DNA of 64,000 nt, from the NCBI GenBank assembly GCA_001683825.1, contig LXTR01000059.1, forward strand, positions 1-64,000, given 5' to 3'. The stretch comes from Flavobacteriaceae bacterium CP2B (GTDB lineage Bacteria > Bacteroidota > Bacteroidia > Flavobacteriales > Flavobacteriaceae). The translations under genes were made by a program, and so were the position numbers. Under the pieces are notes generated by a model. It was not told the origin of the DNA, searched no databases, and was given only the letters and a program-made list of their open reading frames with translations. Positions 1 to 9,700 of this stretch are shown here, piece after piece (position 1 is the first letter of the stretch; each line of letters starts with the position of its first letter).

Positions 1-1209
1 TTCCCCTTGTGTACCCGGGGTCAGGGCGGGGTAGGGGTACAGGTGTTTTTTCAGGTAGGCTGTTACATCGGGTTGGTTGCGTAGTGATTTGGCACTGAAA
101 AGCACGTTGCCGCCAATGCCATGCATGCTGCGGGCCAGGGATATTTGTTTTGCGAGTTCTTTTTTCTTTTTCCAGGCCTTGTCGGCATTATTCCTGATTT
201 TATAGGCGGCATTGCCGATATACAAGTGGGCCCCGTCACTTTTTGATGCCCACCACGATGCTAATTTGCGGTGGGAAGCGGGCGGATAATCCAAGCTCCA
301 GTACACCTGGGGCACGATATAATCGATCCATCCCTGCCGGATCCAGTTCAGCGGGTCTGCATACAGGTCGTCATAGGTGGTCTGTCCTGCTTGGGTGTCT
401 GAACCGCCGGGGTCCTGATCCCGGTTGCGCCAAACGCCGAACGGGCTGATGCCAAACTGGACCCAGGGTTTCTCCTGTTTTACGGCCCTGTGTACTTTAA
501 ATACCAGCGAATCCACATTGCTCCGCCTCCAATCGGCCAGCGATTGGCCTGCAGGGGCCAGGGATTGGTAGGCCACGGAATCAGCAAAGACCTCGCCCGC
601 TATCTTATAGGGATAGAAATAATCGTCAAAGTGGATGCCATCTACCTCATAATTGGCTACTACTTCCCTCATGATGGCAGCCAGGTGTTCCTGTACCCCG
701 GGCAGGCCCGGGTTGTAGTAATAGCGGTTGCCATAGGCCAGCATCCAATCCGGGTGGCGATAATAGTCGTGCTGTGCGGCAAGCGAAGTGGTATCCAGGC
801 TCATGGTCGCCCGGTAGGGGTTGAGCCAGGCGTGGAAGTCTATTCCCCTGCGATGGGCCTGGTCAATGAGCCATTCCAGCGGGTCTTCTGCGGTTCGGGG
901 GGGAATTCCTTCGGTGCCGCTGAGGTAGCGTGACCAGGGTGCCATATCCGTAGGGTACAACGCATCGCCGGCCGTGCGTACCTGCACAATCACGGTATTG
1001 AAGTTCAGCTGTTGATAGAAATCCAGTAATTCCAGGTAGGCTTGCTGTTGGCTTTCCCAGGAATCCTGTCCACTGGGGGGCCAGTCGATATTGGCCACCG
1101 TCGCAATCCAGGCAGCGCGGAATTCTTCTTTGGGTTGGGGGATTGCGGGTTTAAACATGCCACAGGAAAACAGCAAGAGGCTTCCCAGAACGGTTGCTAT
1201 TCTAATCAT
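1..1209 (-). CDS. GHL10-type (family 10-like) glycosyl hydrolase lipoprotein, C-terminus cut by window edge
   Basis: 403 residues are visible and there is no stop before the window edge, so the C-terminus is missing. The protein starts MIRIATVLGSLLLFSCGMF, a lipoprotein signal with the lipobox Cys at about residue 16. The body opens with EFRAAWIATVANIDWP and continues with NTVIVQVRTAGDALYP, FHAWLNPYRA, DGIHFDDYFYPY, FGISPFGVWRN and DYIVPQVYWS. These are the hallmarks of the DUF187/GHL10 TIM-barrel family, glycosidases found on bacterial surfaces and linked to cell-wall or polysaccharide breakdown. Exact substrate is unknown. It is transcribed in the same direction as nagB, 68 nt downstream of its stop, so it may share that transcript; amino-sugar metabolism next door makes a cell-wall glycan substrate reasonable, but this is inference. 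Confidence 0.88.
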   Translation of the reverse strand, partial: MIRIATVLGSLLLFSCGMFKPAIPQPKEEFRAAWIATVANIDWPPSGQDSWESQQQAYLELLDFYQQLNFNTVIVQVRTAGDALYPTDMAPWSRYLSGTEGIPPRTAEDPLEWLIDQAHRRGIDFHAWLNPYRATMSLDTTSLAAQHDYYRHPDWMLAYGNRYYYNPGLPGVQEHLAAIMREVVANYEVDGIHFDDYFYPYKIAGEVFADSVAYQSLAPAGQSLADWRRSNVDSLVFKVHRAVKQEKPWVQFGISPFGVWRNRDQDPGGSDTQAGQTTYDDLYADPLNWIRQGWIDYIVPQVYWSLDYPPASHRKLASWWASKSDGAHLYIGNAAYKIRNNADKAWKKKKELAKQISLARSMHGIGGNVLFSAKSLRNQPDVTAYLKKHLYPYPALTPGTQGE

Positions 1210-1277
1210 AGGGGTGGGTACAAACAAAAGGCCCATTTTTCACCAAAACAGGCCTTTTGCGGTATGGTGCTTATCTA

Positions 1278-3221
1278 TCAATTGAATTTATAGCGTACAA
1301 AACCTTCCATGGCTTCGTATTCCGCCATCCCCAGCTTATTGTATTTCCGGGCGGTTTCTTTGTTTCGTTGCTCGGCCCGTTGCCAGAACTCTCTTTCATC
1401 GTTTCCGGGGAACATCGCGCTGTCTTTTTGCGACTGGTGCTTAAAGATGGCGTTCTTTTTGCGTTCCATATCTTTGGGTCCTATCGGGATCGCCATTTCC
1501 ATATCGGCTATGTCCCATTCTTGCCAGGCACCGCGATACAGCCATACATAGCAATCCTTCAACCATTCGGCCCCTTCCTGTTGCAACTGTTCGATCGCAC
1601 TGTAAATGACCTGGAGGCATACCCGGTGTGTACCGTGGGGATCCGATAAGTCTCCTGCGGCAAAAATCTGGTGGGGTTGCACCTTTTGCAGCAGGTCATA
1701 GGTGATGCGGATGTCCTCTTGTGAAAAAGGTTTTTTCTTCACGGTACCCGTCTCGTAAAAGGGCAGGTTTTGGAAGTGGGCGTTTTTTTCGTCTACTCCG
1801 CAATACCGGCAGGCAGCCAGGGCCTCCCCTTTTCGGATAAGGCCTTTGAATTTTTGGATTTGGGGGCTATCGACCTCCCCGGGTTTCTTGTTGCTCAGGA
1901 ATTCCCGTACCTCGCGGAACTGTTCGAGCAATTCCTTGTTTTCCTTTTGTATGTCCGTCGCAAAATCCAGAAACCGGATCACTTCATCATCAAAAACAGC
2001 GATGTTGCCCGAGGTTTGATAGGCCACATGCACCTCGTGTCCCTGGTCGACCAGGCGTAAGAGGGTTCCCCCCATAGAGATCACATCGTCGTCGGGGTGC
2101 GGGCTGAAGATCAGGCTTCGCTTCGGGTAGGGGTCTTTGCGTTCCGGGCGGTTAGAATCGTCTGCATTCGGTTTGCCTCCGGGCCAGCCGGTTATGGTGC
2201 GCTGGAGCTGGTTGAAAACCCTTAGGTTGATGTCCTCGGCAGAGCCGATTTCGGCGACCAGGCTCCCCATTCCAAATTCATTGTAATCTTCATTGGTGAT
2301 TTTAAGGATGGCCTTGTCAACTTTTTCCGAAAGCCAGATGGTGGCCTTTTTTATCAGCGGGTCGGTCCATTTGCATTCCGAAACCAGCCAGGGGGTACAT
2401 ACCCTGGTAAGGGCCGAAGCCGCGGCATGATCCACGATAAAGTCGCAATTCTGGTGTTGTTGCAGGAAGGTGGCAGGGACAGATTCACGGATTTTACCTT
2501 CTACCGCCTGTTTGATGATCCCGGCCTTTCCTTCGCCCCAGGCCATAAGGATGATGCGTTTGGCGGCCATGATGGTTCCTACCCCCATTGTAAGGGCTTT
2601 GGAAGGCACATTCTCCAGTCCGAAGAAGTCACTGGCAGCATCCAGGCGGGTTACCCGGTCCAGACGAACCATACGGGTTTTACTGACCATGGAGGAGCCG
2701 GGTTCGTTAAAACCGATATGCCCCGTACGCCCTATCCCCAGGACCTGTATGTCGATTCCGCCGGCCTCGTGGATTTTCCTTTCATAGGCCTCGCAAAATT
2801 CGCGTACGTCTTCTTTGTCCAGGGTCCCATCGGGGATGTTGATATTTTTCTTTTTGACATCGATATGATCAAACAGGTGTTCGTTCATAAAGCGCACGTA
2901 ACTATGGATGGAGTCGGGCTCCATAGGATAGTATTCATCCAGGTTGAAGGTGATCACGTTGTGAAAACTCAACCCCTCTTCCTTGTGGAATTTTACCAGG
3001 AAGTCGTACACCTTGGTAGGGGTAGACCCTGTCGCGAGTCCGAGTACGGCGTTTTTCCCCAACTTTTGCCGTTGCCGGATGAGTTCGGCAATTTCGTTGG
3101 CGACATAGAAGGAGGCCTCATCGGAACTGTCGTGGATGTGGGTGTCAATCTTTTCGAATTTCCGGGATTCCTCATCGGAAGGATAACCGAAAATACTGGG
3201 TTTTGTGAGTGTTTCTGCCAT
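1278..3221 (-). CDS. nagB: Glucosamine-6-phosphate deaminase fused to PIG-L/LmbE domain
   Basis: 647 residues. The N-terminal part (about 1-260) is a NagB domain: LGLATGSTPTKVYDFL (phosphate loop), FNLDEYYP, LGIGRTGHIGFNEPGS and MGVGTIMAAKRI. It converts glucosamine-6-phosphate to fructose-6-phosphate and ammonia in the cytoplasm. From about residue 370 there is a second, PIG-L-type domain, SLIFSPHPDDDVISMGG, followed by DLSDPHGTHRVC, which resembles zinc-dependent N-deacetylases. This long two-domain form is the usual annotated GlcN6P deaminase in Bacteroidota and about 2.4 times the length of E. coli NagB. I start at the ATG at 3221 (MAETLTKPS), because upstream in-frame residues are low-complexity and the -7 box lies between. 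It is divergent from the DeoR regulator and murQ, fitting amino-sugar recycling. Confidence 0.93.
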   Translation of the reverse strand: MAETLTKPSIFGYPSDEESRKFEKIDTHIHDSSDEASFYVANEIAELIRQRQKLGKNAVLGLATGSTPTKVYDFLVKFHKEEGLSFHNVITFNLDEYYPMEPDSIHSYVRFMNEHLFDHIDVKKKNINIPDGTLDKEDVREFCEAYERKIHEAGGIDIQVLGIGRTGHIGFNEPGSSMVSKTRMVRLDRVTRLDAASDFFGLENVPSKALTMGVGTIMAAKRIILMAWGEGKAGIIKQAVEGKIRESVPATFLQQHQNCDFIVDHAAASALTRVCTPWLVSECKWTDPLIKKATIWLSEKVDKAILKITNEDYNEFGMGSLVAEIGSAEDINLRVFNQLQRTITGWPGGKPNADDSNRPERKDPYPKRSLIFSPHPDDDVISMGGTLLRLVDQGHEVHVAYQTSGNIAVFDDEVIRFLDFATDIQKENKELLEQFREVREFLSNKKPGEVDSPQIQKFKGLIRKGEALAACRYCGVDEKNAHFQNLPFYETGTVKKKPFSQEDIRITYDLLQKVQPHQIFAAGDLSDPHGTHRVCLQVIYSAIEQLQQEGAEWLKDCYVWLYRGAWQEWDIADMEMAIPIGPKDMERKKNAIFKHQSQKDSAMFPGNDEREFWQRAEQRNKETARKYNKLGMAEYEAMEGFVRYKFN

Positions 3222-3251
3222 GATATAGAGTACTGTTTGCGTGTGATGGCC

Positions 3252-3259
3252 CAAAGATA
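3252..3259 (-). promoter_or_regulatory. Candidate -7 box for nagB
   Basis: On the minus strand this reads TATCTTTG, an exact match to the Bacteroidota -7 consensus TAnnTTTG, 30 nt ahead of the chosen nagB start. No clear -33 TTTG is visible at the normal distance. The divergent regulator has its own box on the other strand. Confidence 0.55.
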
Positions 3260-3370
3260 GGTAAAATAATTTTATTTTGCTGTTTTTTGCAACAATTTTT
3301 GCAAGTTTATGCCGTAATGGAGATTTTAACAAAAATAAAGTGACAAAAAACGGCATGTTGATTTATTTCC

Positions 3371-3378
3371 TATATTTG
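3371..3378 (+). promoter_or_regulatory. Candidate -7 box for the DeoR-murQ transcript
   Basis: TATATTTG matches TAnnTTTG exactly, 17 nt ahead of the regulator's ATG. Together with the minus-strand box at 3252-3259 it makes this a divergent promoter region. The regulator could bind between the boxes, though no clear operator palindrome was seen. Confidence 0.55.
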
Positions 3379-3395
3379 CCTGCAAGCGTATTACC

Positions 3396-4145
3396 ATGTT
3401 AAAAGAAGAGCGTCAGCAAACCATCCTCAACGAAGTGGAACTGCACAACCGGGTGCTGCTCACCGACATTGCCGAATTGCTCGATGTGTCAGTAGACACC
3501 GTGAGGCGCGATGTGAAGGAGCTGGACGCGGAGAACAAGCTCCGCAAGGTACACGGGGGGGCCATCTCCCTGGGGTTTACCCAAACCGCTGCCCAAAACG
3601 AGAATATTTACGCCCTGCCCCAAAAGACCACTATCGCCAGGAAGGCGGTAAAGCTTCTAAAGGAGGGCAGCGTCATTTTCATCGACGGGGGGACCACCTG
3701 CCTGGAACTGGCACGGCTGATCCCGAGACAACTGCAGCTCACCTGTTTTACGATAAGCCTGCCCGTGGCCATGCAGTTGCTGTCAAAACCCAATGTGGAG
3801 GTGATCTTTATCGGGGGCAATATTTCACGGGAAGCACAGATTTCCGTAGGGGCCAACGCGGTACACAACCTTTCGGGGATTCGGGTAGATTATGGGTTTA
3901 TCGGCACCGGTTATGTAGATTCCGTACATGGGCTCACCGAGTTTGATTGGGATATTGTGCAAATCAAAAAGGCCGTTATCAACGCATCCAAAAAAACGGT
4001 ACTTTTATGTATTTCCGAAAAATTAAACTCCCAGCACCGGTATAAAACCTGCGATATCAATGCCATCAATACCATGATCACGGAGCTTAAACCGGATAAC
4101 AACCTCCTGAACCTTTTTAGAAACTACGAGATTCACCTGTTGTAA
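3396..4145 (+). CDS. DeoR-family transcriptional repressor of amino-sugar genes
   Basis: 249 residues, the usual DeoR length. The N-terminal winged helix (about 1-57) contains ERQQTILNEV, TDIAELLDVSVDTVRRD and LRKVHGGAIS, the DeoR signature. The C-terminal sugar-phosphate sensing domain is ISOCOT-like, with FIDGGTTCLELARLIP and EVIFIGGNISREAQISVGA. Family members sense a sugar phosphate and repress adjacent catabolic operons. The stop is separated by one base from the murQ start, so the two are probably translationally coupled. Its place between nagB and murQ suggests control of GlcNAc/MurNAc phosphate catabolism; the effector is not shown by the sequence. Confidence 0.9.
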   Translation: MLKEERQQTILNEVELHNRVLLTDIAELLDVSVDTVRRDVKELDAENKLRKVHGGAISLGFTQTAAQNENIYALPQKTTIARKAVKLLKEGSVIFIDGGTTCLELARLIPRQLQLTCFTISLPVAMQLLSKPNVEVIFIGGNISREAQISVGANAVHNLSGIRVDYGFIGTGYVDSVHGLTEFDWDIVQIKKAVINASKKTVLLCISEKLNSQHRYKTCDINAINTMITELKPDNNLLNLFRNYEIHLL

Positions 4146-4146
4146 C

Positions 4147-4962
4147 ATGCCTGATTTTAAAAAAATAACCGAAACGCCCTCCCACTATCACGATTTGGAG
4201 CAGATGGACACCCGTACCATCCTTGAGAACATGAACCGGGAAGACCAGAAGGTGGCCGAAGCCGTCGCGAAGGTCATCCCACAGATCACCCGCCTGGTCG
4301 ATGCGCTGGAAGAACGGTTTTACTCGGACGGACGCCTTTTTTACATCGGGGCCGGTACCAGTGGGAGGCTGGGTATCCTGGATGCCTCTGAGATCCCACC
4401 TACCTATGGCCTCCCGCATACCCGGGTGATTGGCCTGATCGCCGGGGGGGATACCGCCATCCGGCGTTCGGTGGAACACGCCGAAGACGATACGGAACAG
4501 GCCTGGAAAGACCTGCTTGCCTTTGACATCAACGAGAACGACACGGTGGTGGGTATTGCGGCCTCAGGAACCACGCCCTATGTCCTGGGCGGGGTGCGGG
4601 ATGCCCGGAAGCACGGGTTGTTGACCGCAGGGATCACCAATAACCCGGGTGCCCCGCTCGCCAAGGCCGTGGATATCGCCATCGAAGTGGCGGTGGGCCC
4701 CGAATTCGTTACGGGCAGTACCCGCATGAAAAGCGGGACCTCCCAAAAATTGGTACTCAATATGATCTCTACCGCATTGATGATCCGTATCGGGAGGGTA
4801 AAAGGCAATAAAATGGTGAATATGCAACTGAGCAACAACAAACTGGTAGACCGGGGTACCCGCTACCTTATGGAAGGGTTGCAGTTGTCCTATGACGAAG
4901 CCCAGAAGGCCCTGAAACAGTACGGTTCGGTCAAAGAGGCGCTGGACGCACTGAAACGATAG
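4147..4962 (+). CDS. murQ: N-acetylmuramic acid 6-phosphate etherase
   Basis: 271 residues; E. coli MurQ is slightly longer (298). It is a SIS-fold enzyme that cleaves the D-lactyl ether of MurNAc-6-phosphate to GlcNAc-6-phosphate and D-lactate in the cytoplasm, a step of peptidoglycan recycling. Diagnostic stretches are RLFYIGAGTSGRLGILDASE, PPTYGLP, GIAASGTTPYVLGG and VTGSTRMKSGTSQKLVLNMIS, which includes the catalytic-region Glu and the phosphate-binding Ser/Thr loop. It begins one base after the DeoR stop. With nagB divergently encoded, the locus can turn MurNAc-6-P into fructose-6-P, except that no nagA is in view; the PIG-L domain on NagB is an obvious but unproven candidate for a deacetylation step. 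Confidence 0.95.
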   Translation: MPDFKKITETPSHYHDLEQMDTRTILENMNREDQKVAEAVAKVIPQITRLVDALEERFYSDGRLFYIGAGTSGRLGILDASEIPPTYGLPHTRVIGLIAGGDTAIRRSVEHAEDDTEQAWKDLLAFDINENDTVVGIAASGTTPYVLGGVRDARKHGLLTAGITNNPGAPLAKAVDIAIEVAVGPEFVTGSTRMKSGTSQKLVLNMISTALMIRIGRVKGNKMVNMQLSNNKLVDRGTRYLMEGLQLSYDEAQKALKQYGSVKEALDALKR

Positions 4963-4966
4963 CCGC

Positions 4967-5371
4967 TTACCTGGGTTGAATTTGGGCTACTTCCTCCACC
5001 GTTACCATGGTGTCGCTCCGGTTGCCCCAGGAATTCAGGATATAATTCATCACGTCGGCCACTTCCTCCTCTTCCAGGCCCGGATCCATCATCATGCTGT
5101 TGTAGGTGACGCCATTGACCACAATTTCGCCGCTCTGCCCGTATTTGACACCCCGGATACTGGCTTCCCGCTGCTGCATGAGGTAATCGGATTTCGCGAG
5201 GGGAGGGAAGGTGCCTGCAACCCCTTCACCGCTGTCCAGGTGGCAGGTAATGCAGAAATCGGCATAGATTTCCTCGCCTCTTTTCATGCTCTCCTCCAGC
5301 CCGGCGTCCTGGTGCAGATACATGGACGTCCCTGAAAGCAGGCCCAAGTAGGCCCATATGAATAGTTTCAT
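4967..5371 (-). CDS. Monoheme cytochrome c, secreted
   Basis: 134 residues starting at MKLFIWAYLGLLSG, a short signal peptide; a longer in-frame start at 5440 adds only non-signal-like residues. There is one heme site, CITCH, at about residue 56, then the class I pattern GEGVAGTFPPLAKSDYL and a C-terminal helix (EVADVMNYILNSWGN) carrying the distal region. The probable distal Met lies in the MMMDPGL stretch. It is downstream of, and co-oriented with, the secreted sugar dehydrogenase, with a 92-nt gap, and is its likely electron acceptor in the periplasm. Its 3' end is 4 nt from the convergent murQ stop. Confidence 0.88.
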   Translation of the reverse strand: MKLFIWAYLGLLSGTSMYLHQDAGLEESMKRGEEIYADFCITCHLDSGEGVAGTFPPLAKSDYLMQQREASIRGVKYGQSGEIVVNGVTYNSMMMDPGLEEEEVADVMNYILNSWGNRSDTMVTVEEVAQIQPR

Positions 5372-5463
5372 TCGTAAGGTTTTAAGGTTGCCAATCGTTT
5401 TTGTGGTTGCCTGTGTGACCGCCTTTCCGGCCGGTATCAACTGTTTTCAACGGCTGCAGGCTT

Positions 5464-6591
5464 TTAATCCCTGGGCTGCAGGCGGTAAATACCTTTCCCT
5501 TCCACGGCTACATATATCAGGCCGTCAGGGCCCTGGCGTACATTCCGTACCCTGCCAGTGCCTGGCAGTAGTTTTTCCCTGCGCGTCACTTTGGTACCGT
5601 CCAGTTCCAGGCGTTCCAGGTACTGGAAAGACAAGGATCCTACGAGAAGGCTCCCCTTCCAGCCCGGGTACCGGTCTGAGGTCACAAAGGCCATGCCACT
5701 GGGGGCGATAGAGGGTACCCAATAGTGGATGGGTTGCTTCATGCCCGCTTTAGCCGTTTGGTCAGTAATGGGCGTCCCGCTATAGTTGATCCCATAGGTA
5801 ATCACCGGCCAGCCGTAATTGGCCCCTTTTTCGACAATGTTGATTTCATCGCCCCCCCTTGGGCCGTGTTCATGGATCCATATCTCCCCTGTCCCGGGGT
5901 GTAAGGCCATGCCCTGTGGATTACGGTTTCCGTAGGTGTAGGCGGCTTTGACCCCATTTTCCAGCCCCAGAAAAGGGTTGTCGTCCGGGATACGGCCATC
6001 GTCGTGGAGGCGGTAGATCTTGCCCCCGTCGCGGGTACGATCCTGGGGGTTTATGTCGCGTTCGCCCCGCTCACCAATGGAGAAATACAGGTAGCCCTCG
6101 CGGTCAAACTCCAGGCGGGAACCAAAATGCTGTCCCTTGGTGGTATTGGGGGTAGCTTTGTAGAGCGTTTGCAGGTCCGCAAGTGCGTTATCCACCAGTT
6201 TTGCCCTGACGATCGCGGTGTTCCCACCCTTTTCCGCACCTTCTTCCGAAGCAAAGGACAGGTATATCCAACCATTTTCGGCGTAATTGGGATGTAACTG
6301 GATGTCCAGTAAACCGCCTTGCCCCCGGTCGTATACAGCAGGGACATTGCCCACCTTCGTCTTTACTCCTGCTTTGAAATGGATGATTTCACCGGCTTTT
6401 TCAGTGATCAGCATGCTGCCATCGGGCAAAAACTCCATGCCCCAGGGTATCTGGAGCCCATCCACCAGCAATTCTGGCGTAAAAGGAGGGTTTTCGACAG
6501 TAGCAACTTCATTTTCAGTTTTCTGCGCACATGAGATATAAGTCATTACAACGAAAAAACAGGCGAGATACATACTTTTCTTCATTCTCAA
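5464..6591 (-). CDS. PQQ-dependent glucose/sorbosone dehydrogenase-type lipoprotein
   Basis: 375 residues. The N-terminus MRMKKSMYLACFFVVM leads to a lipobox (YISC, Cys at about 21). The body is a six-bladed beta-propeller of the GSDH family: GLQIPWGMEFLPDGSMLITEKAG, QGGLLDIQLHPNYAENG, FGSRLEFDREGYLYFSIGERG, YGNRNPQGMALHPGTGEIW, HEHGPRGGDEIN and GANYGWPVITYG. Family members oxidise aldoses or related sugars with PQQ in the periplasm, passing electrons to a cytochrome. The His and Arg residues of HEHGPRGGDE match the cofactor region of known members. The downstream cytochrome c fits the acceptor role. Substrate is not predictable. Confidence 0.92.
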   Translation of the reverse strand: MRMKKSMYLACFFVVMTYISCAQKTENEVATVENPPFTPELLVDGLQIPWGMEFLPDGSMLITEKAGEIIHFKAGVKTKVGNVPAVYDRGQGGLLDIQLHPNYAENGWIYLSFASEEGAEKGGNTAIVRAKLVDNALADLQTLYKATPNTTKGQHFGSRLEFDREGYLYFSIGERGERDINPQDRTRDGGKIYRLHDDGRIPDDNPFLGLENGVKAAYTYGNRNPQGMALHPGTGEIWIHEHGPRGGDEINIVEKGANYGWPVITYGINYSGTPITDQTAKAGMKQPIHYWVPSIAPSGMAFVTSDRYPGWKGSLLVGSLSFQYLERLELDGTKVTRREKLLPGTGRVRNVRQGPDGLIYVAVEGKGIYRLQPRD

Positions 6592-6724
6592 ACGTTAAAA
6601 TAAATAATAAACTAAGGTAGGACCAGGTCCTAAATATAAACAGATTTTATAAGTATAAACAATTACACCAAAGAATATACTGACCCCAAATCAAGCATAT
6701 TCTTGCCATAACTCAAATTAACCT

Positions 6725-9700
6725 ATGCTCTCCTATAAATCTAGGCAACTCGTGTATGCCATACTTTTGATATCCCTGTCAGTAGTATGCACCACGGCCA
6801 CAGCCAAGTCCAGTATTTATGAGCTTTTTACGGCAGTACACGGCGAAGCTGTCACCGAAAACAACAACAGCCCCTTGTCTGAGGCAGCCCTGGCTGCCAG
6901 TGTGGAAACTGAACGCTCCGACGCCGGAGCCCCCGGTAGTGTTGAAGCCGCTCCCATGTTTGCCACCATCATCCAGGGGGCGAATGAACAGGTAACCTGC
7001 CCCAACGATGGCAGCACCGTGGCGAAATTCTTCCTTTGCGGTACCAGTGATGTCCGCACCATCACCCTCAGCCAGAGCGGGGCCACCTATCAATGGCAGA
7101 AATTGGACGCTAACCGCTGCGCGCTGTCCGTGCAGGCCGATTGCGCCAATACGGACAATACCTGTTACGACAACGTGGGCAACGGGCCCACCTACAACCT
7201 GAATTCGGCCGGGGAATTCCGAGTGCGCGTGGACGGCGGGCAGTATTACTATTTCAAATCCACCCTGAACCCCCTGAACCCCCAGCTGATCAAAGAAGAT
7301 ATCATTTGCGGGAACCCCGGCAGGGTAGAGGTCACCAACGTACCTGCGGGCTATGAATACAGCCTGAACAACAGTGCGGGCCCTTACCAGGATTCCCCTT
7401 TTTTCAATATCACCAGCGCTGGCAGTTACAGGGTCTGGGTACGCCTCAAGAACGTTTCGAGCAGCTCCTGCCTCTTCCCTTCCAACACGGTCAACGTACA
7501 GAACCTCAATATCAATGTCGATGTTACGGCCCATGATATCCTGTGTAGCGGGGAATTGGGGAGTATTGACGTGTCGGTTTCGGGCGTCCCGGGGTTTTAT
7601 ACCTACCGCTTGCTTAAAAATGGGGTCACGGTAGATACCTTCGGCCCCAATTCGGCTGCTTCCTACACCTTCAGCAATGTGAGCCCCGGCACCTACAGTG
7701 TCCGGGTCGAAACCAACAAATGTAACGAACTGGTCACCCAGGATGTAAACAACAACCCTATCGTCATCGGAAATGGGATCAGCCCCCTGGCGGTTTCTAC
7801 TTCGGCTTCTGACAGTTTTGGCTGCGGGGCGGCATCCGTAGATGTCACCATCGTCACTTCCGGGGGGACCGCCCCTTATCGTTACAGCCTCAACGGTGGC
7901 AGCACCTTTAGCGCCCCCTACAACAATTCGGCTGTTTTTACCGTGACTTCCGCGGGTACGTACAACATTCTGGTGGAAGATGCCAATGGCTGCCGCAAGA
8001 CGGCCACCGCGAATGTGGAAAACCTCCCGCCCCCCGTATATACGATTAATACGCAGGATGCCAATTGCGGCGGAAGCAATAACGGCCAGATCACTTTTAA
8101 CGTGACCAATGGCTATGGGTACAACCTGGAATACAGTATCAATAACGGTTCCTCCTACCAGAACGGCCATGTTTTCAACGGCCTGGCACCAGGGAGTTAC
8201 GATGCCCTGATCCGGTACCAGCAGGATTCTTTCGTTTGTACCACCCCCGCCTCTGTGGAGGTGGTGGGCACGCCCTCTACCATCAGTGGTACCGCCACGG
8301 CCGACTCAACGCCCAGCTGTGGCAATGAGAACGGAGGACAGATCAGTATTTCCGGGGTTTCCGGCGGTACCGGGCCCTATCAATACAGCATCGGTGCGGG
8401 ATTTAGCGGGACCACCGTATTCACCAATCTCGGGGTGGGGACCTATACCCCGCAGATCCGTGATGCCAATGGGTGCGTGGAAAGCCTGCCCCCCATTGTG
8501 TTCAATGCGCTCAACAAGCCCACCGACATGGCTTTTGCCATTTCCAACATCAATTGCCTTAGCAGTACGGCCTCGGTGACCGTGGCGGTCACCAACGGGT
8601 CCGCACCATATACCTATGAGATCATCGCTCCGGCGGGCAGTGCCATCAACAATGGAAACAACAATGTCTTTACCGGGCTCGGCCTGGGTACCTATACGTT
8701 CAGGGTTACGGACAGCGCTGGATGTTCCTATAACGAAAACTTCGCTATCACCGACATCAGTTCTATCGCCGCCCAGGCACAGGCCACCCGGGTGGTCACC
8801 TGTGTGGGTGACAGCGATGGGGAAGGCCGTTTCCTGATCGATGGCTTTGCCACCACCTACAGCTACAGTATAGACGGAGGGCCTGTCTCTACCGGGCAAT
8901 CTGCCGGGATGGTCTCCCTCAACGGACTCGCTGCGGGGAGCTACGTCATCTCGGTGACCGATGAGGATACGAATTGTACCGATACCGCCACCCTGGTCAT
9001 CCAGGAACCTGCCACCGCCTTTGCCATCAGCAACCTGAATGTGACCCCCATGAGTTGCCAAAACGGCAATATCGGGAGCGTGACCATCAATACCACCGGC
9101 GGATGGGGTGGAAATCGGTATACGCTCATACAACCCGATAGTTCCACCCGGGGCCCGAAGAACGGGAATACCTTTTCCAACCTTTCCCAGGGCGGGCTTT
9201 ACCAGGTGAGTGTCACCGATGCCAATGGTTGTACGGTCACCGACAGCTTTACCCTGACCCCCCTGGTAGCACCGACACTTACCGTGAACGCGGGCGCCTC
9301 GGACTACTGTTATGACAATACGGACGCTGCTACCGTAGCCGTAACGGCGGCCGGGGGAGCGGCACCCTATGAATACCGCATCAACAATGGCCTCTGGGGG
9401 GGAAGCAGTACCTTTAATGGCCTTACCCCGGGCGACTACACCGTAGAGGTCAGGGATACGAACAATTGCCGGGATGACGTGACGGTGACCATAGCGCCTG
9501 AAATATCGGCCGTGGCGACCACCATACAGGAGTTGGACTGTGGCGGGCCACCCGCGCAGATCCAGGTGGTCATCAGCAACGGGTATCCATCCGGTGGGAA
9601 CTACGATTATTATGAAGTAAGTATTAACGGCGGGCCTTATTCCGCAACCGCGACGAATATAACGGGCAACTCCTTTGTATACAGCATCCCCAATGACGGG

